Assembly (NCBI GenBank): GCA_036346205.1
Contig: JARFJB010001819.1
Location: 1,489,501 to 1,553,500, forward strand
Direction of reading: 5' to 3'
DNA length: 64,000 bases
Source: Vesta saturnalis
Taxonomy: Eukaryota; Arthropoda; Insecta; Coleoptera; Lampyridae
Shown here: positions 44,501-56,999 of the stretch, piece by piece
How the letters are laid out: every line of letters starts with the position of its first letter
Position numbering within the stretch: position 1 is the first letter of the stretch
The notes under the pieces: generated by a model
Databases searched by the model: none
The model's input: the letters and a program-made list of their open reading frames with translations, nothing else
What the model was told of the DNA's origin: nothing
Made by a program: the position numbers and the translations under genes

Positions 44501-44839
44501 TGGAGCGTGTACCTACCGACGTAATTAATTACTAACTAGTGATATTTTTACCTCAAAAATGTGCACATAAGAATTTTCAGTGATTCGTTACACCCCTTCA
44601 GTAAAGCAGCTTTTCAGCGTACACCTGCTAGTCAAACCTCAAACACATGTTTATCAACCCTTAGCCAAACATTAGTTACAAAAATAAAATATCCGAAAAC
44701 CATGCTGAAATAACGACTTAATATTTAACAAAATATGTTAAGTCCCATGAATTAACTTTCCTATCGCGGTAACAATTTCGATTTAAAAAATGTTTGTGGC
44801 AATAATAAAATTTTCACGGTTCGCTACCTACACCGTGAG
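41581..44839. other. Long non-coding stretch
   Basis: AT-rich. A 94-codon reverse-strand frame at 42,589-42,873 (with NQALLNLFGVKGEKIRQKVV) has a protein-like composition but no recognised family. Nothing else supported. Confidence 0.4.
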
Positions 44840-45430
44840 GGATCGAGATGGATCTTCCAATTGTTTGATTAAGCCTGGAAGGTGGCTAAAATAGGCTCCA
44901 ATGTAACCTAAATCAGCCACTACAGAATCAAATTGAAACGCAGCTTTGGCATCTTTCGGAATTAGTCTTATGTCTTTGCACCCTGATTCTTCCTTTTCCT
45001 GGCACAAGTGATCTAAAACCTATGAAGAAAATAAAAACAATTAAGGTTTCAAAATAGATAAATCTAATATTTACCTAAAAAAAATTTGAATATGCACCTT
45101 TTTAATCTCCAACCAATTCCCCCGAATGATGACGGGAGCTGGAGGAAGGGAAGTCTCGGGAAGCATAACTTTAAATGTGGCGCACCTACTGGGGGCTTTT
45201 AAAAAAGCTTTCTTAACTGTTGAAATTAGAACATTAACACGGGGAAAATATTTCTAATTTCTTCCGTCACACGATGCATGCGATGCCCTAAGCACATTAA
45301 GTGAATAATTTTTTCATAAAAGAGCATTAGAGCTTTTCCTGCTATTACCATGTAAGGGGCTGCATCTGTTACCAGCAGCAATAGGCGGTCGTTCCGGTCT
45401 TCAGAAGGCCACAAAATTTCCATTGAAATT
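44840..45430 (-). pseudogene. hAT-like transposase fragment
   Basis: The - strand reads RLLLLVTDAAPYMVIAGKAL and IHLMCLGHRMHRVTEEIR (45,260-45,370). After a one-base shift come VNVLISTVKKAFLKAPSR and LPPAPVIIRGNWLE. A candidate intron (~45,019-45,075) then leads to a C-terminal block with VADLGYIGAYFSHLPGL. This order matches an insect multicopy BED/hAT-like protein family. The catalytic first Asp and BED finger are not found upstream. Stops and one shift make it inactive. Confidence 0.6.
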
Positions 45431-45919
45431 TAATGGAAAGAGTAAATTAAATCTATACAGTTAGTTTTGAAATTTACTTACTCAATGCCGCTTTCTGTTC
45501 GGAACGCATCGAGCACTTCTTGGAAAAATGTTTACTTTTACTACCTATTTTTAAACCCGGACAGTGAACTTCGGCTTACGGTTGTCCCGTCATTAGTGAC
45601 TCACGCTCAAGAAGGCAGTAGAAAAACACGCTGGCTTGTGGATAATGTACCTATTATTTTTCAGGCGATATTTTCGATTGCGAAACGAAAATTATTTAAA
45701 AATTGTCGATACATACCGGAAAAAAGGCACATAGTTATAAATTGTCAATTCAGGCAAATGTTAGGCAAAACCCTTCACACAAGCAATTTTAGGCAAAATA
45801 AAATGTCTGTAGAAGCATCCTCTGAAAACGAATTTATAATTGATTAAAATATCAACACCTATTAGCAAAATAAACAGGTAAAATATGAAAAATCCGGCCT
45901 TTAGTAATAACCTATTTCT

Positions 45920-47575
45920 TACAGTTTACAGTCACATGATCATACAAACCCCGATTGAGAGGTAGGCTGTACGTTATGTACACGCCAGAAAAAGGTTTAG
46001 GTTTCATATGCACCCTAAACAATATATGAGAGGCCTGGACTAAATCCTGGAGAACAGCTTTTGTCCTCCAAGGAGGAAGAAGCCATCCTGGACGCGGCGA
46101 CTGGGATGTTCCGCTGCCTGTGATGAACCCCAGAATGTTCATCAAAATTTTTTTGGATATTTGCGGCAGTGTAGTGGCATGTTTAAACGAAATTGCCTTT
46201 GAGATGACTGGTTGAAATCTTTATGAGGCGAAACCAACATTTAACTCAACGATGGTTTACAAATACAACTGTCAACCAGCCTAAAGTATCATCAAAGATC
46301 TTGCAAGATTACTTTGGAAGTTTGAAGGAAGTGGTTGACTTCCGAACAATACATTTAATTATGATGAAACGAATTGATCTGAGGATCCAGCCAGAAATAG
46401 GTAGTTGTGTACATGTGGAATCAAATATCTTGAAAAAAATATGCAACCATTCAAAATCAGCAACATCAATTATGATGTGTAGCTCTGCCTCAGGTACCAC
46501 CATACATAATTTACAAGACGAAAAACTCATGGGACACTTGGAAGCAAGGTGGTCCAAAGGATAGTCCTTGCTGTATTCAGGTCACGCGATACATTAGAAC
46601 TAGCCATGGGTGGATTGACTTGCCCACCTTTTTGGATTGGTTCGTCGAGTATTTTCCCTCATGTAAAAAACGTCTGCAAGGAAAGAAAGTCGTTTATGGG
46701 GACAATTTGTCTTCTCATTTTATCCTGAACACCTAAAAGAATGCCTTCCTACGAATTCAAAAAATATATGTCAGCCTTAGATGTGGCGTTTTTTCGACCC
46801 GCTAAGAAGTCATGGAGGCAAACACATCTCATAAGATGCGAACTAAGGGAGCAGGTTTCCCAAAAGAGTTGTTTCCATCCCTTCTCAAGATAAACAGTAC
46901 AAGAGAGATGGGAGCTATTGCACAGGATCTCATCAGTGGATTTTCTGCATGATGTATTCATCCTTTTAAGCCAGATAGTCCTGAAGAAGAAACTGGTGTG
47001 CTCAAACGTGGATTTTCTGCATGATGTATTCATCCTTTTAAGCCAGATAGTCCTGAAGAAGAAACTGGTGTGCTCAAACATAGGTCAGCAAATCAATCCT
47101 CTTCAAGTTTGTGATGTTCTGATAGTTTCTTAAAAAACGGTGTTTTGGGGGAAAGCTCCAAGCAACACTAAGCAGAAAGAAACGAAGGCAGAATGTCGAA
47201 TCTGGCAAGTCGTTATGTTAATCATAAGAAGACGCCGAGATTTCAGATGTGGGGTCTATTGAAAGCAAAAATTAAAGCGACAGCCACTGGAAGAGTCAGA
47301 GTAGACGTGTCAGAGACAAAGAAGTGGCATTGGGCTCTTTTGGCTTAGTTCAACTTTCCTATGGCAAGGGGACTAAGAAAGTGTCAAAACTTGTGGAGGT
47401 CAACAACGAAGGTTCTGTTTCTGAGAGAATCAGCAAAAGTAGTCCTTTTTTCCGCCTTATAAAGATCTCATGAAACAGTATGGCAGAAATTGTGAAAGTT
47501 TTGATTGTTAAAAGAAAGTGAGGACGAGAAAGATTCATCTTCCAACAGAACTATTATCTCTAAAATGGTTTTGTA
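45920..47575 (+). pseudogene. Pogo-like transposase, heavily decayed
   Basis: Pieces in order: a helix-turn-helix remnant (~45,960), LNPGEQLLSSKEEEAILDAA (~46,045), FMRRNQHLTQRW (~46,220), KILQDYFGSLKEVV (~46,295), TSIMMCSSASGT (~46,465), WIDLPTFLDWFVEYFPSC-like text (~46,610), VVYGDNLSSHF (~46,690) and, after a shift, QPLDVAFFRPAKKSWR-like residues (~46,775). The last two hold the second and third catalytic Asp. A tail follows to ~47,575. Numerous stops, plus a 72-bp tandem duplication at 46,936. Its wording differs from both pogo elements at 22-27 kb, so it is a separate lineage. Confidence 0.7.
46936..47079 (+). repeat. Exact 72-bp tandem duplication within the pogo relic
   Basis: Two identical 72-base copies (46,936-47,007 and 47,008-47,079) starting GTGGATTTTCTGCATGATGT. 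Identity is complete despite the age of the surrounding pseudogene, so the duplication is recent. Confidence 0.95.
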
Positions 47576-50500
47576 ATTATAAATTTTGATTATGTTTAAT
47601 AAGATTTTGTACTAAGAATGTAAAACAAACGTTGAGTGATTTTCATTTTATAAAATCTCGTTATCGTTCGAATTTTTCCAATAGGATTCAGCAACCATGT
47701 ATAAAGTAGTCCCATTTTGTGGTTGGTTAACTTAAATCGCTAAGTAGGTACATATTGTAGGTAGTGGAAGGCTGGGATTGTAGTTTAATTTCAACTTGAA
47801 TGCGGTAGTGTAATGCGAACGAAATATCCTGTCAATAATTTGTAAATGTTAAGATGTTTCTTTCGAGAATTGTTCTAAATGTAGTTTTTTAAATGTATTT
47901 TAGGTAATTAAACTTTTAGTGATGTTTGGGGCAGAAGTAACATGTTCTCTCTACGACCCGAGTTGCCTTCATTAAGTAAACCGTAACGAAAAGTTTGGTA
48001 CTGTCTTGATCACGTAAAATCAAAAGTATTTCTGTCTCAAAGCGCCTACTATCGAATGATACCGTCGCGTCTTAAAGCAACAAAGTTAGGCCACTTTTTT
48101 TGTTATGCAGAAATTCTATACATATGACGTTCTATTCCGCATAAGTGGAAATTGTAAAATTCATTTTTTTTTTTGTTTAAAACGTTCCATTTATTGCGAG
48201 AGAAGGTAGTTAGTGAGTTGCCGTCTTGACGTGAAGCCAGAAGCCTGAGTTCAAAGTTTTGCTAATGTTCTATTGTTATACTTATAATAACCCTTTCGTG
48301 ACAATAACAGTTTAGGTTTGATCGCGCAATTGTTTTGTTATAATAAACGTTCCGAGAAATTAATTCTTGTAAAACAAACGTATGTTGATATATAATCATA
48401 ACCGCGTTGGTTTTAATATAAGAAAGACCGTGAGTACCGAAGGTCGTGCTTGTGGACAAATCAGTACCTAATCAAGCGATTATGATACTCGAACCTATGT
48501 AGCTAACCTAGCTTTAGCGGTAAATCGGCAACAAGTAATTCCTAATGGTTTCTGTGATGAGGAAAGAGATAACGATATCTAATTTTTGTATTAAATTGCC
48601 TCTTGGTAAACAGATTAAGACGGTACCATAAAATTATTTAACGATACTTAATTTTTGATTTACTTGATAATGTAAAGTAGGAACGTTGCCAACACATCTT
48701 GCTTTATATCAAAAGAAGTGACTATATCTCGCAAGTACCGTTATTATTTTTAAATTCATTAGTAATTGTACGATATTTACTATCACTTCTTTTATGATTG
48801 CGCCTTGTTTGCTACTAATATCTTGAGCCGTTGCACAGGGATCCTCAATATGTGGCAAACGTGATACGATAATCTTAAGTTTTATTTATTCAGATAATTT
48901 TGTTGACGATGTCTTGAAGTTTATTGAATGACTAGATGATGGGAAATATCCTCGATCTTCAGCTGTAGGTCTGCCTCGCTTACCTCAGAACTAAGTGTTA
49001 TTAATTAACCATTCCTTCAGTTTTGAAAGTAGAGTGATATGTAAGTGAAGGTGAGACGTGGATGTATGTGGCTGTAAAAAAAGAGATGCCGTCGTTTGTA
49101 AAGCAGTTACTATAAGGGTACGCAATTGCTTGCCAGCTAGGTGATATCCCATCCCTTGTACTGTTGTAAGGCAGCCTCCTTTTAATAACGTGTATTTGAT
49201 TCAGCCTGTTTATGATACAATTGTGTGTGAGGGGGCATTCGCGTTTCATTGTTGCTTAATTGCACCACATTTCAAAGTTGTGCGTTCCTTTTCTTTGTTT
49301 CACTTTGAGTGATTGGTAAATGCTGGTTTCATTGGTAATTCTTTCCTAGAATGTAATCAAAAAGATGAATCATCATTGCACAAAGCTCATAAATTAGTTT
49401 GCAAGTTTCTTTATGATGTAACACTTGTAACAAAACACAAACTCCGTAACCGAAATAAAATCTAAGATATAGTTGATATTTTGCATTATATTTAATTGCA
49501 GTACCATTAACTGTTTGGCTTTCTAGTTTTAAGTTACACAACTTATAAATATGATCTTACCCATGTAATGTTTGCCACCGTATAGTTTTTTGATACCTCT
49601 AAGTACCTACCTTTATTACCAGTTTTATGAAATTTTCTTTTATACAATTTATAGTTAGTGGACTGAAATAGATATTTCCATAGAAAATTAAATTTCATTG
49701 TTAGTCTTCCTTTGTTAAAAGGTGCTCTGATTTGCCACTTTTAAGGTGGTTAATATATAACCTATGAAAGATCTAGCTAATCTTTACTAAAATAAAATTA
49801 TCTTCTATAGTTGGCTTTTTCATACACGTTTCTTATTGTGCAGGCTTACATTTATATTTATGTCTTTGAAATCTTAGATAATTTTCAAAAAATATGATTT
49901 ACTTGAGTAGATAACTGTAATTGTTATTGACACGTTTAAATTTGTAAATTAATAACACAATAAGTATTTATGACTAACTGATACTAACCTTTCTATTACC
50001 ATTAATCATTTAATTAGGTTCAATTATAATCAAGTTTATTTTTTAGGGTGGCAGACACGAATGTATAAATGTTTAAATTTATTAGAGTGTTTAAAATTGC
50101 ATCAAACAAGTGACAATTAATTTGGCACACAAGCAATACATTGTCCAACTCGGAGCACACTTCCCAATATAAAATATTGTAATCGCCTTGTTTTCATGTC
50201 CATTAGAATTCATCATTTGTTGAGAAGTTATCCGCTTTGCATTGTAATTAGCTTTTAATCTAATGCATTATGTCATAATAGTTGCTACATACTGTCAGAA
50301 TGTATCAGTCCAAAATTTACTAAAACGCTATTTTTTCAGTAAATAGCATAAAGATACTAATTTTGTAAAAAATCAATTTTGAATTATATTTTCACTGTAT
50401 AATCTTAAATTCAATCTCAAAACAAACGCCCACAATAAATTTTTAACAAAATGCAATATTAGGATGAAAAGTGCTCACTTTGATTATACATACATACTAC

Positions 50501-52593
50501 CTGTAAGTGTAATGGTAAAAAAACCACCGTCAGCCTCAAAAACATTCAAACAGAAAGAAATTAAGCTCATGGAGTAAATGTAACTTTTTTCATTATATAA
50601 TTTTGTTATAAAACTATGCAGAAGCAAAGAATGAAGTGATAAATTGATTCAAATCTAATCTAGTAGAATTGAAGCAATAATGGTGTATTTATGAATCTTT
50701 ATTTATATAAATCTTTCGTAGATCACATCGGGTACTAAAAATGACACCTGTGCATTAATATTCTACTACAATATTGATCTCGTTCCTCCAATGTTGTTAA
50801 CTGTACTTGATCTTTTCCTCATTTCTAGACCTTAATGATCTACTATAGTAGATACCTATAATCAAAGGCTGCAAAGATTCAATGAGGGACAACCGGTTTG
50901 TGCAAGACGTCATTGATGCAAAAGAACTTGATACATCTGAATGCAGTTAATATACATAAGACCATTTTGGTATTTTAGTATTTAAATTAGCAAATATTAT
51001 AACCAGGATTAAAATGCTTATGAATCATTAAATAAGACATATTTATTACAGTTACATTTCTTAATATAATTTCATATTCATTTATTTATATATTTATAGA
51101 TACGAGATTCATTTCAAGCAGCTTTTAAAAAACTGCCCATGTGATGAACCTCACATTATATTCACATATACAATATTGGCAAAACAATAAACAAGTAAAA
51201 CAAAAATACTGCTTAATCAGCTCACACTCGCACTCCTCACATAGTCTGTACCTATAGAGAATTGCTTTGCTCTTGTGCAATTACCTAACAAAGAAACATT
51301 TTTTAAATGTCTCTAATAGATGTTAGGACTTGACAGTAGGCTTGTATATCATCGGTATATTTACTATAATACTAATATTTACTTAATAAGAAACAACAAC
51401 ATTTTCAGTACAAAAGTGATGAGAGCTGTAAGATGACAATCGAAGCAAAGGAAATATATACGTTTAAACAATGGTATATGTACTACATGATTAAAATATA
51501 AGTTCAAAGCCAACAAACGAGGGAAGAATTTATACAAAAACAAACACGCAATAATTGGCAGGGGGCATCACGGGTCACTACCGATAATACACCGATAAAA
51601 CACAACCTGTCAAATTTACAGTTATAAATATGTATGTATAATTTATTAACAAATATAACATTCAGTAAACTTTGATAATGGAAAAACGCAACTGATGGTA
51701 AAGAAGTAGCGCTTTTCCATATATTTAGACTAGCAGGACATATATATTAATTATTAATAATCAGTTTTTTACTAAACTAATAAAAGCATGACGATTTGGA
51801 GTGATGATTTTATTTCAAAAAGTTCATAAAACAAGGCAAAAAGATATTAGCTAGAGAAAGCAAATTTTTTTAGAAATTTGTACAAATTAAAATCTTCACA
51901 AACTTCAGAGCACCAAAGAGACTTCCAACTTAGCTAAACCTTACTTTATGAACTTCACCTATACACTCAGCTAGATTTACACTCTTCAATTGTGCTTCTA
52001 CAAATGATTGTAAAAATAAAACGTCTCCATCGCTTACAACTTCTCGCAATAATAATTTTCCAAAAATTTGGAAAAGCTTTGTGCATAAATTAGTTGTTTT
52101 GTCAAAAAATATTGCACTAATCTTTTATGATGTACGCGGTCACAAAACTGCATAGTGGAATAAAAAAAATATGCAGATCTTTAAATAAAATATAAAAAAA
52201 GAAACTACTTCAACAGATAAAATTAATGAGATAAAATTTAATAATTAAAATGCCCAACATTTATATATTCTAAATTCGACATAACAATTGTAAAAAAAAT
52301 AATAATCCTCACCAAAAGGGGCATGTGTACCTGCAAGTAACTTCTTCACCTAGATTTACATTAACAAAAATCTTACAAAAGAATTTGTGTATTTGATAAA
52401 TAAGTGATGTTGAGATTTTTAACTATAATATAAAGAAAAAAATAAATAATTTATCAAATACACATAACACAGAAATGCTTTGTTTAACCAACTGTTACCA
52501 CCGTATTTATATATATAGAGAAATCAGTAAATAAAGCCAACGTGTTAGTAGAAAAGCGTTGGAGACAAAGCGGCTACTAGATGAAGTGGGCGG
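47576..52593. other. Long AT-rich region downstream of the G-alpha-s exon
   Basis: No coding exon is recognised on either strand. The right part (from 52,593 leftward) probably includes the 3' untranslated region of the G-alpha-s gene; I could not fix its polyadenylation site. Short open frames here are AT-driven. Confidence 0.4.
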
Positions 52594-52740
52594 TTATAAG
52601 AGTTCATATTGCCGAAGATGCATTCGCTGAATTATATCTCGACAATCATTAAATACTCTCTTGATATTTTCAGTATCCACCGCACAGGTGAAGTGTGGGT
52701 AGCAGTAGTGTTTACCTTCACCAGAGGCCGTGCTGATACG
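52594..52740 (-). CDS. Terminal coding exon of G-protein alpha-s subunit
   Basis: Alpha-s couples receptors to adenylyl cyclase at the plasma membrane. The - strand exon follows a TTTTTTTAG acceptor at 52,741 and reads RISTASGEGKHYCYPHFTCA, then VDTENIKRVFNDCRDII, ending QRMHLRQYELL before TAA (52,594-52,596): 48 codons, phase 0. The TCA loop (guanine binding) and the C-terminal QYELL (receptor contact and class-defining for alpha-s) are intact. Upstream exons should lie at higher coordinates but none is seen to 64,000, so the next intron is long, or the rest lies outside. The window's right third may therefore be its intron. Confidence 0.93.
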   Translation of the reverse strand, partial: RISTASGEGKHYCYPHFTCAVDTENIKRVFNDCRDIIQRMHLRQYELL

Positions 52741-53329
52741 CTAAAAAAATTCAATTTTAATATTCTTAGTATTTAATACATAATCTTTTCATCTATCACA
52801 ATTCTTAAGAGTGTTCTTAATTGTTTTGATCTTAATATAAATTAGATTTTTACACAATTTAGATTTAAAATTGATTTTAAATAACTCTCGAGTTATAAAA
52901 TTATGTATGTTTAATTAAACTGTTACTTTAAAAAATTAATATTAATAGTCATTTAAATATTTCCAAACTATAACTTTTAGGGTCATTCTTACCTTACAAA
53001 CTGAATTGCCACTTTATTTACATAGGAAATCGCACAGTATTCCATAAAAATTATTGTAGTATAACAATTTTGAATTATGAGTTATTTGACCAAACATTTC
53101 CAATATTTCAAAAATTACAAGATTTGGGTATAGGACATGCTTAATAAAATTTAAAAAAATTAAATATCAGAATCGGGCACCTCATGTTGTTCAAGGAAAA
53201 ACTCGACGTAGGGCCTTCCCTATGTACTAACAAATCTAAGTTTCACCTGAAGGATCATCTTAATGTTTTTTTTATCAAAATGTGCATGGACTTAGAACAA
53301 AACTATATGTTCTGCAATCAAGTGTTACG
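52741..53329. other. Probable intron of the G-alpha-s gene
   Basis: AT-rich, no coding signal recognised. Confidence 0.4.
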
Positions 53330-54260
53330 GTAGATTGTTACTCTATTATATTAACTGAGACATGGTTGACTTGTTATATTAGTAACAGAGAGTTGGGGTT
53401 ACTGGATTATAATGTGTACCAATGTGATACAAGTTAAAATACAAGTATTGCGTTAAAAGGCTTTGGGGTGCTGATAGTTATATTACAGTTTCTTATAAGT
53501 TCCAAGTTAGACGCCCCCGATAACAGTGAACAGTTATTTGTCAAAATAGGATCAGCTTCTGGCGCAATCATAGTTACTGATGTCTACTTGTCTCCACGTT
53601 ATCTAATAAACAAGTACCAGAGCTTTTGTGCCATAGTAGATAATATTATGGATAGTTATGAAAGACCTGAATGGGTTTGTGGTGATTTTAATTTACAGTG
53701 GTTGACCCAAGATTTCTGTTCAGTGCCAACGAGGGTTGTCGTAGATCAGAGTTACATGGGTGATGTGGTCACCCTAATGGCTGACACTTATGCATTTCAT
53801 AATTTATACTAGGTTAATGAAGTCTCCAATAGTAATGCAAGAATACTGGATCTAGTATTGTCTACTGATGTAAACACTTATGTTACTTTAGGCGATGACC
53901 TTTTGGTACCAGCTGATGAATACCATCGTCTGTTGATCATCGATGTTACGATATTAGCGGATCACAGAAATAAATGCAATCCTAAGAATGATATTTTTGA
54001 TTATGATTTTAAGTCTGCGGATTTATCTCTCCTAAACGGTTCAGATAAATTGGGCTGAACTATTGTATTTTTTTGTTCACGCAGTAATTTCTCAAAAGAA
54101 AGTATCTAAAAGAAACTTTTCATTTTTCCCAGATTTAAAGCAATTGACAATCCGAAAGAAACAGGCTCACAAAAAATTTTAAAATTCTGGGTTGAGGGGT
54201 GATTATTGGGATTATTGTAGACTTTGAGCTGAATGTAAAAACATCTCTAGTATGCCATCT
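53330..54260 (+). pseudogene. LINE endonuclease (APE-type) fragment
   Basis: Reads LTETWLTCYISNRELGLLDY (~53,355), GFGVLIVILQ, AIIVTDVYLSPRY, the diagnostic WVCGDFNLQW (~53,675; the Asn belongs to the active site), then ARILDLVLST and DVTILADHRN after an in-frame stop. A remnant of the pre-RT linker (FSFFPDLKQLTIRKKQAHKK) ends it. The order is that of an apurinic-type endonuclease of Jockey/CR1-like LINEs. The RT is missing and stops are present. Confidence 0.7.
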
Positions 54261-55212
54261 GCAATTCATTAAAAAGTCTGAATGTTAACAGCAAGCGAAG
54301 TGGTAATGAATTACCACCATTATTATTTTTTAATGATAAACAATGTTAGTTGGGACTGGATCTGCCTGATCTTTTTGCGGTATATTTTCAGTCTAATTTT
54401 TATTCATATAAGCACTTTTTAAATTGGTAATTGCTATATTTTGAAATTTTGAGGTTTTGATACTTTATAGTAATCTTGTGATTTGAACTAAAGGTGGACA
54501 AGGCCCGTTAATAAATATATAAATAAAAAATTAAAGTATTGTAAAAATGCCAAATCTACAAAAAGTTATCACCCAGTATAATTCATTGCAAAAGCAATTT
54601 TATCATAGGTAATATAACAAGAGCTTGATAAATAGTCTGCTATTTTTGTTGTATCTAAATTTCGAGAATATTTTAGTATTAATTTGATGAGACGTAATTT
54701 TAACATTAATAATTTGATTAAAGCCAGAGAGCTCGAGCTCGAGGGCTTTAAGATTATTAATGCCAAAATTATGTGGAACTGAATTGTAAAATATTAGAGA
54801 AATTTAGCAACAAAAATAGCAGTCTTTATAAAGGTCGTCTTATATTTAGGAAGATTATGTCCTGCGTAAATTTAATTAACTTCAGAATAAAAAATTAGAA
54901 AACATTTTACTAACTGAAGATTAAAAAACAGGCACAATATTATCTATTCTCCGTTTAACGAACAGATTCAGTAAGTGCTCCTCCCACAAGTTAGCGCCAA
55001 ATTTAAATGGTATGGTTAGCTGGGTTTACATAACCACCAAAAATTTTGTATTATATTAACCTATAAATGTCAACGTATTTGTCATTTAGCATTTGTGTTT
55101 TCATTCTTTATTTTGGTTAAAGCTTTTGCTTTAGTACTTTCCATTTTCAAAAACAGTATTTTTCAATACTAGCTACAATTTTGTAGCCAATTATCAAATA
55201 ATTACATTTATT
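54261..55212. other. AT-rich non-coding stretch
   Basis: No supported feature. GAGCTCGAGCTCGAG at ~54,728 is a small palindromic cluster. Confidence 0.45.
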
Positions 55213-55800
55213 ATGGATCAACGAAATCTTTCGCCCCCGAAAAAACACCCGGTCAGGCATTTTTCCGTTGACGAAAAGGAGCGAATCTTAAACATTTTTA
55301 AAGTTTGTGTTGAAGAAAACCCGAACAAGACTGAAAATGTTGCATTTACAGCAAAAGCAGCCGGTAACATAATAACTTTATAAAAACATATTTTATTCAT
55401 TACTTTATCATTTTAGGTATTACAGATAAAAGTGTATACAACATTCTACGTGAGTACAAGCAAACACATGTATTACATCCTCCGACTGTGTACCACCGAC
55501 AACGAGCAATTTTGGACAACATTGACGACGAAACTAAGAGTAATCTTAGGCGTGTAGTCCACTTCTTCTTTGAACAAAACGATACACCTACTCTAAATAA
55601 AATTGTGGCCGCTATTGGTGAGCATGATGAGATGCCTCAATTAAAAAGTAGTACATTAAAACCTTGTTGAATGAAATTGGCTTTAAGTGAGTAAAGGAAT
55701 AAATTATCTCTAAAATATAGGTATTCCAAGAGGTCAAGAAATAGTTTCCTTAAAAAAAATCCGAGAGAGTTGCGTGGGGGCGACATTATCTGCAGCAAAT
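55213..55800 (+). pseudogene. Spliced helix-turn-helix transposase-like gene, 5' part
   Basis: Exon 1 (ATG 55,213 to 55,363) encodes VDEKERILNIFKVCVEENPN and FTAKAAG. A 53-bp GT-AG intron (55,364-55,416) leads in phase to ITDKSVYNILREYKQ, then KSNLRRVVHFFFEQNDTPTL and NKIVAAIGE. A one-base shift near 55,665 breaks the frame before LLNEIGFK. A second donor/acceptor pair (55,687-55,721) and a degraded third exon follow. The layout matches the family represented at 18,790-19,028. The DDE core is absent, and no terminal repeats were found. Confidence 0.6.
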
Positions 55801-55829
55801 GCAGCTACAAGAAGAATTGTAAATTGAGG

Positions 55830-56990
55830 AACTACTTATGATAAAGTTTTTGTGTCAATTGTTAAAGAATAAAGGGGTTTTTCTGAACTGTAACATAATT
55901 GCATTTTGCAGTTTGTTCAGATAAACAAACACGTGTGACATCAACAAGGAGTTGACTTGTAAATTCCTATAAAAATAAAATGTAAGCTTAAAGTTCTATT
56001 CATTTACTATTTACCTGCCCGACTTAAGGCTTTTTACAAACAAATAAATTAATGTTATTTTTCGATTTCCAAAATACGTGCCCTGACAGTTTGACTTGAC
56101 TTCATATGAGATTTGACAAATTGGTAAACATTAACGAGTTATGTACAGCATGTCAATATTCCCACAGACTAAAGATGCTTGTTTTCAAACCGTATTAAAA
56201 CCGATTCATTGGTAACAGAGAATTTTGATTCGTAAAAATGTGTGATTTTAAAATATTTATATTTCTAAATATCTTTATTATTTAAAAATTATTATTAATT
56301 TTATTAAATACATAAATAAAAATAGATAAAAGTTTACCTCGAGTAGGATTTGAACGTACGATAATTTTTAATTACATATTTACTTTTGAACTTATTCGTT
56401 CATAACAAAAACTTATAATAATGTTTATTATTTGATTATTGTTAAAACTACATAATTATACATTTTAGTGACTACAATCATTCATATGCATACATTAAAG
56501 AACGGTTGAATGTAATTTTTAAAATTTATGACATTTGATTGAAATAATGAAAAATAAAACTTCATTATAAAGACTATCATTCCACTCAATGACACACATT
56601 AATTTTTATTGGTATATTGTATATGACCTTCTAGATTTGTTATTTTTGTTAACAAATATTAAAATATCTTTAAAACTATGACATTTAAAGCAGTGATACT
56701 TTATACATTTTTTAAAGGTCGTTTTATTACACTTTAAAACATCAAAATATATAAGGTTGTATTTAAAAATACATGTCTAATACAGCACGTTTTTTTTTGG
56801 AGACCCTCTTTATTTCGAACTACTTCAAAACATAGATTGAATTAACCTGCATATACCTAAGTTCAAAATTTAAAAAAAAAAAAGCACTGGCTTGGTTTTA
56901 CAGACCGACGCGTTGAGCTTGACTCACCCTGTATAAGTGGGAGAAATCAAAAGCAAAAAAATGCAGGATGGAAAAAAAATCATTGTGTAT
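55830..56990. other. AT-rich non-coding stretch
   Basis: No gene recognised. ACCCTGTATA at ~56,926 resembles the common CAGGGTG-type end of insect elements. Confidence 0.4.
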
Positions 56991-56999
56991 CATTTACTT

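Noticed and set aside
45467..45847. 126-codon + strand frame beside the hAT-like fragment
   Set aside because: No family resemblance on either strand; lies between two oppositely oriented transposase relics.
56335..56365. tRNA-like TTCAAATCC on the - strand
   Set aside because: Only a weak box B resemblance; no box A, no closing stems, so neither a tRNA gene nor a supported SINE.
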